This document shows positions 57,894 to 64,000 of a DNA stretch of 64,000 bases, piece after piece. A model generated the notes under the pieces. That model saw only the letters and a program-made list of their open reading frames with translations, did no database searches and was not told the DNA's origin. The number at the start of each line of letters is the position of its first letter. Positions within the stretch are counted from its first letter, which is position 1. Position numbers and translations under genes: made by a program. The DNA comes from Ruminococcus sp. UBA1394 (GTDB lineage: Bacteria > Bacillota > Clostridia > Oscillospirales > Ruminococcaceae), in contig DBQM01000037.1 in NCBI GenBank assembly GCA_002305725.1, positions 1-64,000 on the forward strand, read 5' to 3'.

Positions 57894-60362
57894 TTATTCC
57901 TCCTTGTTATTGTCCTCGTGTATTTTTCTGCACGGGCGGCAGTTTATTTTCCTGTTTTCATAATATTTCTGAAAATCAATCGGGTCGCTTTGTTCATAGT
58001 CATAGTAGTGGGCAAATCCGCCGTCACGCTTTTCTTTGCGTGTGATAAACAGATAGAACGCAAGCAGAATCACTCCGCAGAGGGTTATTACTGCTCCCTC
58101 TTTAAGTCCGGGAGTTTCATACCGGAACTCTATCCTGTTTTCTCCTGCCTCAGCCTTTACAGCCATAAATCCGCCGCTTACCTTTTCAACGTCTGCCGGC
58201 TTGCCGTTTACATAAGCAGTCCAGCCCGTGTCGTAGGGGACACTGAAAAATACAAGCTTTGGCTGTTCAAGTGTGATTTCGGCGTCAAATCCGTCTGAAT
58301 CGTATATAAAACTTGAACAGGTTTCCTGTGAACGCTTTTCGCAGTCTTCAAGGTATGCAGTATCGTTAAGTCCGACACATTCCTCAGCCGGAAGACTTGT
58401 TATAATATCAGAATACTTTTCAGCCTGTTCATCTTCAAGGACAAGCGCTCTCATAAGCAGACGTTCTTTTGTCTGGTCGGTATATTTATCATATAAATCA
58501 TGGACTATATAGTTGTCGTATGTGAATCCCATAGGCAGATAATACTGGTTTTCGTAGACATAAAAACCGTTCTGCTCGCCGATATATTCAAAGCCCGGCA
58601 GTTCTATCTCATAGGTATAAGTATCTTCCTTGTCTGAATATACTTTATCGAAGTAGTATTTCACAGAGAAAAGACCTCTCAGTATGTGCTTGTCAAGAGG
58701 CGCTCTTGACGCAACGTCACGGGTCACGCCTATTTCCGAGTAAAACTCCATGATACTTCCCGGCACGATACTCTGAAATGCTCTCATTGAGGAAAGTCCC
58801 CAGAACATAGGGTAGTTGTCATAGTTTTCCGAAATGTCAACACGGTAAAACTGGTTTTCTTCTTCCTCCAGTTCAAGGTTTTCACTTCCGTGCAGACCGT
58901 TGTTAATGTAAATCTGGTTGTAAGGACCGAGCATAGCGCCGAAATACTCAACAGCGGCAGTACATACGATACATGAAACGACAGTTGCGATAACAGCCTT
59001 TTTCATGAAAGGTTTTCCGGTTAAACGAAGCTTGTTTATGTGCCACAGGAAAACAAGTCCGGCAGCGCATATCACTATTGTGAGATAAAAATGGATTTTG
59101 TAATTCGGGAAACTGAACCATATTACATTGCCGTCATCGTCCTTTTTCGGGAAAACGGAGATAACAGTCAGAGCCGCAAGGACAGCTGCGCATATCTTTA
59201 TGCCGCCTCTGAAATCAATTGTTCTGTCGTCGAATGCCTGGGCAGTCATCATTGCCATTATAAGAATCGGCATATAGTACCAGCGTGCGTAATATGAACT
59301 GTTAAAGGTATAGAATGCGCTGTTTAAAATCGGGATAAATGCGCAGATAATGCAGACTGCAACAAGACGCTTTGACCAGTGGCTTTTTCTTGATTTTGTG
59401 AATGCTATAACGCCGGCCATGGAGAACATAGGCAGATATCCGCCGATAGATGACCACTTTCCGCCATCGGAGCTGAAAAGATTAGGTCTTGCCGGAACGT
59501 CCGGTATCATAAAGAAACTCTGGATAATTCGCAGTATTCTTGTGCGGTCGCTGTAGGCTACCATGTTAAGACCGTAAAGGCGTTCGTTTATACGGTAATT
59601 ACCGAGTATTGCGAGTGCAGCAGGCAGCAGCATTACACAGGCAATCATAACGCCGATAACGGCTTCGATAACAAGTGAGAAAAACTTTTTCCATGTGATT
59701 CTGAAATCCGGCGATTTGAGCCTTACAAGCAGATAAAGCACAAGGAAAACAGCCTGTCCGGTAAAGAAGAAATAGTTGATTATTCCCATGAGGGCAACGG
59801 AAAGTGCGAAAACTCCCCGCCTGTTGTTGTTTACACGTTCTTCCATGGCAATGAGCATAAGAGGGAAGAAAGCGGTAACGTCGTGGAAGTGATTGAAAAA
59901 GATGTTGAACATCTGGAAACCGGAAAATGCGTATAGCACACCGCCGATGAGTGCGGAGTTTTTGCCTCTGACAAACCGTCTGATGTAGGCATAGGCAGTC
60001 ATTGACGCAAAGCCGAATTTCATTGCAAGGAGTACCGGCATTGCAAAAGTCACAAGGCACTGCGGCAGGGGAATGGTCAGCCAGAAAAACGGACTTCCCA
60101 GCAGATAGAATGAGTATGAGCCGAGAAAGTTTGCACCTAAGTCAGTACCCCAGTCCCAGCCGAGCCCCTCGCTTTTTATAAATTCATGGGCATGGTTGTA
60201 AAAGGGAACCTGCTGTGAATTGTAGTCGCCGTAATATATGTAATATCCGCCGTTATAAATCAGCAGCGGAAGAATCATAAGCAGAAATGCTCCGAATCCC
60301 AGCAGAAATGCTGTCAGATATTTTTCTTTTTTGTTTGCCGACAGCGGTGAGTTTATCTTCAA
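57894..60362 (-). CDS. YfhO family polytopic membrane protein
   Basis: The 822-residue protein has many membrane helices through about residue 470 and a C-terminal extracellular domain (about 475-780), then one more helix near 782-800. Phrases such as YYIYYGDYNSQQVPFY near 31 and LPQCLVTFAMP near 98, and the SVPYDTGWTAYVNG strand near 715, are typical of YfhO. The family includes GT-C-like proteins needed to glycosylate lipoteichoic acid. The substrate here is unknown. A basic cytoplasmic tail ends the protein. It is probably co-transcribed with yfcE upstream and a Nudix gene downstream. Confidence 0.88.
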   Translation of the reverse strand: MKINSPLSANKKEKYLTAFLLGFGAFLLMILPLLIYNGGYYIYYGDYNSQQVPFYNHAHEFIKSEGLGWDWGTDLGANFLGSYSFYLLGSPFFWLTIPLPQCLVTFAMPVLLAMKFGFASMTAYAYIRRFVRGKNSALIGGVLYAFSGFQMFNIFFNHFHDVTAFFPLMLIAMEERVNNNRRGVFALSVALMGIINYFFFTGQAVFLVLYLLVRLKSPDFRITWKKFFSLVIEAVIGVMIACVMLLPAALAILGNYRINERLYGLNMVAYSDRTRILRIIQSFFMIPDVPARPNLFSSDGGKWSSIGGYLPMFSMAGVIAFTKSRKSHWSKRLVAVCIICAFIPILNSAFYTFNSSYYARWYYMPILIMAMMTAQAFDDRTIDFRGGIKICAAVLAALTVISVFPKKDDDGNVIWFSFPNYKIHFYLTIVICAAGLVFLWHINKLRLTGKPFMKKAVIATVVSCIVCTAAVEYFGAMLGPYNQIYINNGLHGSENLELEEEENQFYRVDISENYDNYPMFWGLSSMRAFQSIVPGSIMEFYSEIGVTRDVASRAPLDKHILRGLFSVKYYFDKVYSDKEDTYTYEIELPGFEYIGEQNGFYVYENQYYLPMGFTYDNYIVHDLYDKYTDQTKERLLMRALVLEDEQAEKYSDIITSLPAEECVGLNDTAYLEDCEKRSQETCSSFIYDSDGFDAEITLEQPKLVFFSVPYDTGWTAYVNGKPADVEKVSGGFMAVKAEAGENRIEFRYETPGLKEGAVITLCGVILLAFYLFITRKEKRDGGFAHYYDYEQSDPIDFQKYYENRKINCRPCRKIHEDNNKEE

Positions 60363-60416
60363 TTGTCATGTTCCTTTCTGTTTGTAACTGTTTTTGCCGT
60401 TACGAATATACTATTA

Positions 60417-60893
60417 TCAGAGGTCGATGATATTCGTCATAATTCCGGAGGGTGACGCATCTATTATTCCGAATGACGGTTTTCTGCCGTCCCTGGGACA
60501 TGAGGTGCTTCCCGGATTCATGATATACAAACCGTCCTCATAGGCGCAGAAACGTTCGTGAGTGTGACCGTAAAGAGCAATATTTGCTCCCAGATTCCTT
60601 GCCTTTGCCTTGAGAGGTTCAAGGGAATATTTCACGTCATAGCGGTGACCGTGAGTGGCGTATATTTTGCAGTTTTCAGCCGGCATGAGAAAAACTTCGT
60701 TTTCGCTGAAGCTTCCCAGATCGCAGTTGCCTTTGACATGAACTATCTGCTTGTCGGGGTATTGTGCGGCTATACGGTCAAGTTCTTCTTCACCGTCACC
60801 GAGATGTATATATAAGTCAGCATAGTACCCTGTGAAAATTTTCTCCAGAGAAAAATAGCTTCTGTGAGAATCAGACATTACAATAATTTTCAT
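60417..60893 (-). CDS. yfcE: YfcE family metallophosphoesterase
   Basis: This 158-residue calcineurin-like phosphodiesterase has the metal-binding motifs MSDSHR near residue 5, HLGDGEEE near 31, VKGNCDLG near 54, THGHRYDV near 75 and YGHTHERF near 108. Members hydrolyse small phosphodiesters; the physiological substrate is unknown. AAGGAGG precedes the ATG. It is the first gene of the yfcE-yfhO-nudix unit, divergent from the small-gene cluster at 61 kb. Confidence 0.9.
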   Translation of the reverse strand: MKIIVMSDSHRSYFSLEKIFTGYYADLYIHLGDGEEELDRIAAQYPDKQIVHVKGNCDLGSFSENEVFLMPAENCKIYATHGHRYDVKYSLEPLKAKARNLGANIALYGHTHERFCAYEDGLYIMNPGSTSCPRDGRKPSFGIIDASPSGIMTNIIDL

Positions 60894-61014
60894 AATTTTT
60901 CCTCCTTACTCTCACAATGAGGTTATATATAAAAAAATTATATCATAAATATAGAGTAATTACAATGGTTTTTCTGCTGTTTTACAGCAAATATTTTTTT
61001 GAGGTGTTTTACTT

Positions 61015-61260
61015 ATGGCAAAAATCGACCCGTCTAAATTAGACGAACTTTTAAAAGTTGCAGGCAAAAAGCTGAATATTCCGCCGGATGAACTGAAAAA
61101 ACAGCTTGAGGCAGGAAAATTTGACGCTGCTATGAACAGTATGAGCAAAAGTGATGCGGCAAAATTCAATCAGGTCATAAAAAATCCGAAAATGATTGAA
61201 AAAATGATGTCAACACCGCAGGCACAGGCGCTTTATAAAAAAATCACCGGCGAAAAGTAA
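61015..61260 (+). CDS. Hypothetical small helical protein
   Basis: This 81-residue, lysine-rich protein without signal or membrane segment is predicted by eye to be all-helical. Phrases such as LNIPPDELKKQLEAGK and PQAQALYKKITG recall short conserved proteins of Oscillospiraceae. AGGTG lies upstream. It is the first of four closely spaced plus-strand genes (gaps 46, 17 and 12 nt) ending in a BofA-like gene. A link to sporulation is inferred only from that company. Confidence 0.7.
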   Translation: MAKIDPSKLDELLKVAGKKLNIPPDELKKQLEAGKFDAAMNSMSKSDAAKFNQVIKNPKMIEKMMSTPQAQALYKKITGEK

Positions 61261-61306
61261 AAAGTAATATCATTCCGTCAGAGGAGGGGAGGGACTTCCG
61301 GAAAAT

Positions 61307-61681
61307 ATGGACGATTTAATGGGAAAAATTCAGGAGGTTCTGTCCGACGAGGAGAGTATGAAACAGCTGACCGAGCTTGCGTCATCTCTCTTTTCCTCTT
61401 CGGAGGGTGAGGGAGCAGGAGAGGAAAGCGAAAGTGTGAGGGAAGAAAAAAAGGAGGATGACTCCGGCGGAGGAATGGACTTTGATTTCAGCAAGCTGCT
61501 TATGATGGGGCAGGTTATGAGCTCAGTTTCAGGTGATAAAAATGCGGAGCTGCTTATCGCTCTGAAACCGCTGCTGAAAGAGGAGCGGCAGGCAAAGGTT
61601 GACAAGGCGGTGAAAATGTTAAAGCTTTTTGCCGTATTCAGTGTACTTAAAGAAAGCGGAATGCTCAACGATCTTTTCTGA
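61307..61681 (+). CDS. Hypothetical acidic protein with conserved C-terminal helices
   Basis: The 124-residue protein has an acidic, low-complexity middle (Ser/Glu/Gly-rich, about 27-55) and a C-terminal helical part (about 58-124) with LLIALKPLLKEERQAKVDKA. It ends LKESGMLNDLF, a pattern I associate with uncharacterised Oscillospiraceae proteins. No signal peptide. GGAGGGGAGGG lies upstream. It is in the same apparent operon as the preceding 81-residue protein. No function can be assigned. Confidence 0.7.
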   Translation: MDDLMGKIQEVLSDEESMKQLTELASSLFSSSEGEGAGEESESVREEKKEDDSGGGMDFDFSKLLMMGQVMSSVSGDKNAELLIALKPLLKEERQAKVDKAVKMLKLFAVFSVLKESGMLNDLF

Positions 61682-61698
61682 ACAGGAGGTTTAAGGCT

Positions 61699-62088
61699 TT
61701 GAATTACAGCAATACGGATATGAACTATATGCGCCGTGACGCACTCCGGAGGACACGGGAGATGCACCGGCAGAACATGAACAGAAATGATGTACAAGCA
61801 CAGCTAAAGCCTGAGTCTGTTATGCCGTTTGATACTCCTCCTCCGGAAGCACAGCCGGAGTCTGAAACAAATCATACTGAGGGTAAAAAAGCGGCTCAAA
61901 AACAGCCGATGCCGCCGAAAAGTTGTCCCGGACGGAAGGGCGGAGGGATAAGCAGTCTGCTTTCCGGGTTTTTTACGGACGGCAAACCCGACAATGATAA
62001 AATAATAATAATTGCGCTTATTGTAATTCTTGCAAGAGAGGGCGCAGATTTAAAGCTGCTTTTAGCGCTGGGATATATACTTATGTAA
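61699..62088 (+). CDS. Hypothetical C-terminally anchored protein
   Basis: The 129-residue protein begins with a charged Arg/Met/Asn-rich region, passes through a Pro-rich disordered stretch (about 45-80) and ends in hydrophobic segments (about 98-109 and 117-129; IIIIALIVILAREGADLKLL). The layout suggests a cytoplasmic N-terminus and a membrane-attached C-terminus. The start is TTG at 61699, set by AGGAGG 9 nt upstream; no ATG is better placed. It is the third gene of the cluster and 12 nt before the BofA-like gene. Confidence 0.7.
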   Translation: MNYSNTDMNYMRRDALRRTREMHRQNMNRNDVQAQLKPESVMPFDTPPPEAQPESETNHTEGKKAAQKQPMPPKSCPGRKGGGISSLLSGFFTDGKPDNDKIIIIALIVILAREGADLKLLLALGYILM

Positions 62089-62100
62089 CGGAGAATAAAT

Positions 62101-62355
62101 ATGAATGATATGATTTTCAAAGGAATATGGGCAGCTGCAGGGATTATAATGCTTGTTTACTATGCACGGAGAAAAAATACGGTAAAGTCGGCGCTTTCGG
62201 GTATGCTCAGCGGCGGGGCGGCACTTGTCCTGCTGCATTATTTCGGGGATAATCTGGGGTATGCGCCGCCGGTGAATCTTTTCAATACTGCCGTGTCGCT
62301 TGTACTTGGAGTGCCTGGGGCGGCGCTTATAATGGCGGTGAATCTTATAAAATAA
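62101..62355 (+). CDS. bofA: BofA-like pro-sigma-K processing inhibitor family protein
   Basis: The 84-residue integral membrane protein has three hydrophobic stretches. The last carries VNLFNTAVSLVLGVPGAAL near residue 58, matching the conserved NxFxxxxxxxLGxPG core of BofA. In Bacillus BofA holds the SpoIVFB protease inactive until forespore signalling permits pro-sigma-K cleavage. Length is the same as for known BofA (about 87). The start ATG follows AACGGAG. It closes a four-gene unit and is followed by a terminator. No sigma-K or spoIVFB gene is visible here. Confidence 0.7.
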   Translation: MNDMIFKGIWAAAGIIMLVYYARRKNTVKSALSGMLSGGAALVLLHYFGDNLGYAPPVNLFNTAVSLVLGVPGAALIMAVNLIK

Positions 62356-62357
62356 AA

Positions 62358-62398
62358 AAGCGTCCGGATTTACATTAAAAATCCGGACGTCGCTTTTA
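62358..62398. terminator. Bidirectional terminator at 62.4 kb
   Basis: GTCCGGATTT/AAATCCGGAC stem with flanking AAAAAAGCG and CGCTTTT, between the convergent BofA-like and glycosyltransferase genes. Confidence 0.85.
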
Positions 62399-64000
62399 TA
62401 ATATTTCCTCAAGTTTTTTTCTTATCTGTGCATTTCGTTTTGTATAGTCAATGTTCATAGGCTTGATTTTTCCGTCTGCAAAGTCATACATACCCTGAAG
62501 TATTCCCTCTGTGCTGTCTTCAACAAGGTGACCGCCGAATTCTCTGAAATAGCCTCCCGGTCCGTGGATATCGGTTGAGAATGCAGGCTTTCCGAGAGAA
62601 TCTGCTTCGTGGAGAACCATAGGCAATCCCTCATAGAATGACGATATGATAAACAAGTCACACTTTTTCAGGATAGGCATAGGGTTCTTTACAGATTTGA
62701 TAAGGACGATATCTTCCCAGCAGTCTGTTTCTCTTGCGTGCTGTATGGTCTTGTTGTATAAAACACCCAGACCGCCGATAATTATAAGGCTTGAATCGGG
62801 GTAGTCCTTATGGAATTCTGCAAAGGCGTCGATAAGACGGAAGTGTCCCTTTTCCGGTGAAAAGCGTCCAATAGTAATAAACTTCATTCCCGGCTTATTA
62901 AGGATATGGTTTACTCCGTCCGGGTGAGGACAGAAAATCTCAGTATCCTTCTGGAATTCTATCGGCATATTTCCCTTCATTACAACAGCTTCATGGTTAT
63001 GGAAATTGTTCATTACCATGATATTGTCTTTTCTTCCGCTGATTGTATAAGTCGGTTCAACAATATCAACTGATACAGGAAGAACATGGTCGCAGACATT
63101 GTATGTCCATTTCAGAAGGTGTATATTCTGATTGTTTCTTGTTTCGATTTCCTGTATCATGTCATTGTGGACAAAAACAGTTTTTGTGGCGTCAAACTGG
63201 GTAAGCATACCAAGAATAGTGTTTTCATAGCCGCCGTAATGAATGACGTGCCTGAATTTCAAGCCATAGAAATGCTTTTTGATTTCTCTTGCGTATGCCT
63301 CAGCCATTCCCTTTTTATACTTTTCCTTTTCCTTGCCTTTTCTGAGGAAATTTTTATGACAATGGTCTGTTTTGAAATCAAATGTTATCTCACTGCTTAT
63401 CGGGATTACACCTACATTTTCAGGGATAACCTCTGTTCTTGACGGGTCTTCTCTGAGAAGTGCTTCTCTGAAAGCGAGATAATAGTTGTTCTTGGAGAGG
63501 TCTATGTTGTCAAGGACTGAGAGAAGCGCTGTTGTAATACCGTTCTTAGCAAGGTTTCCTGCAAAGATAAGCACGTTGTCCTTGCCGTTTGGTATAAGCT
63601 TTTCTTCGTTTGTAACAGGCTTGTCCAGAAATACTCTTTCGCATATTTTCTTGACTGCATCCGGGTTATCGTATGTGCAGTATTGTTTTATAAATTCGCT
63701 GTCATCATAGTTTTTCGGAGTGTTTATAGCCTCAACAAGCTCATCAATCGTATCAGCCTGAGGGAAAGGAAGTTCGTCAAGTGAAACGTAAACACCACGG
63801 TTTTCAAAATATTCTTCCTTGTCATAAGTGTAAAGAATTATCTTTCTGCGTGAGTTTGCAAAGTCATAGAAAACGCTGGAATAGTCTGTTATCAGCGTAT
63901 CAGCCATGTTCAGTATCTCATAGTATTCATATCCCGACGGGAAAGCTCTGATATGCTTATACTTATCATCCTCGAATTCCAGTTTCATAAGCGGATGATA
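62396..64000 (-). CDS. TagF-like polymerase/GT4 glycosyltransferase fusion (5' end outside window)
   Basis: The frame runs off the right edge, so the N-terminus is missing; the visible part is about 535 residues. Residues up to about 120 resemble the end of CDP-glycerol glycerophosphotransferases (TLITDYSSVFYDFANSRRKI then YDKEEYFENRGVY), which polymerise teichoic-acid-type chains. From about residue 135 a GT-B glycosyltransferase of family 4 follows, with ITIGRFSPEKGHFRLI near 375 and the donor-binding Glu region SSFYEGLPMVLHEADSLG near 455. It is probably a surface-polymer synthesis protein joining phosphopolyol and sugar transfer. The first domain is assigned from its tail only. Confidence 0.8.
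   Translation of the reverse strand, partial: YHPLMKLEFEDDKYKHIRAFPSGYEYYEILNMADTLITDYSSVFYDFANSRRKIILYTYDKEEYFENRGVYVSLDELPFPQADTIDELVEAINTPKNYDDSEFIKQYCTYDNPDAVKKICERVFLDKPVTNEEKLIPNGKDNVLIFAGNLAKNGITTALLSVLDNIDLSKNNYYLAFREALLREDPSRTEVIPENVGVIPISSEITFDFKTDHCHKNFLRKGKEKEKYKKGMAEAYAREIKKHFYGLKFRHVIHYGGYENTILGMLTQFDATKTVFVHNDMIQEIETRNNQNIHLLKWTYNVCDHVLPVSVDIVEPTYTISGRKDNIMVMNNFHNHEAVVMKGNMPIEFQKDTEIFCPHPDGVNHILNKPGMKFITIGRFSPEKGHFRLIDAFAEFHKDYPDSSLIIIGGLGVLYNKTIQHARETDCWEDIVLIKSVKNPMPILKKCDLFIISSFYEGLPMVLHEADSLGKPAFSTDIHGPGGYFREFGGHLVEDSTEGILQGMYDFADGKIKPMNIDYTKRNAQIRKKLEEIL

Overview
The window reads as a chromosomal segment of a low-to-mid GC, spore-lineage Firmicute, most likely a Ruminococcus-like member of the Oscillospiraceae. 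The basis is protein content: tandem glgC/glgD with glgB and glgA, spoIIE, spoVG and a BofA-like protein, a monomeric [FeFe] hydrogenase, a FeoB-associated Cys-rich peptide, mre/PBP2/MinD-type cell-shape genes, and strong AGGAGG-type ribosome binding sites. Species assignment is inference; there is no rRNA gene here.

Layout. 0-3 kb: a lipoprotein and small membrane protein, a 5'-truncated cation/proton antiporter remnant, a MATE exporter and the FeoB-associated peptide. 3-6 kb: an [FeFe] hydrogenase bracketed by small repeats, then comEB (dCMP deaminase) and rsmA. 7-15.3 kb: spoIIE, then the glycogen genes glgB-glgC-glgD-glgA. 15.4-24 kb: a 540-bp non-coding inverted-repeat structure, queH, an amidase, an FNT transporter whose leader carries two nested repeats, tRNA-Pro, a PTP-like phosphatase, rmuC and an AraC/GH43 pair. 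23-31 kb: the asnB-HD-pyrB-cobO operon, an SGNH hydrolase, a DUF4358 lipoprotein and an orphan peptide-binding lipoprotein, then tRNA-Gly/Arg/His. 31-36.5 kb: a methyltransferase and a two-gene ABC exporter with truncated regulator remnants upstream. 36.8-40.3 kb: an AT-rich CDP-dideoxysugar cassette (rfbH, rfbF, rfbG) lying between two copies of a structured repeat. 40.6-57 kb: a long minus-strand block for translation, cell wall and division (a DUF3298 lipoprotein, aspS, hisS, mgsA, minD-like, PBP2, mreDCB, dut, U32 peptidase, zapA, lexA, murC). 57-64 kb: spoVG, a Nudix hydrolase, a YfhO membrane protein, YfcE, four small genes ending in a BofA-like gene, and an incomplete surface-polymer glycosyltransferase.

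Functional links. The glg genes form a complete ADP-glucose to glycogen route. comEB and dut both feed dUMP. The mre-PBP2 genes, murC, zapA and the MinD-like protein form an elongation/division neighbourhood. The Rfb cassette would make a CDP-4-keto-3,6-dideoxyhexose for a surface glycan.

The most unusual content is non-coding. At least six families of small palindromic repeats sit between genes. Family B (five copies plus a deletion derivative) is a three-hairpin element. Its stems differ between copies by paired, compensating changes, which suggests that structure is conserved. The two repeats beside the Rfb cassette keep pairing segments around divergent loops and end in a terminator-like hairpin. 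These are the best candidates here for something undescribed.
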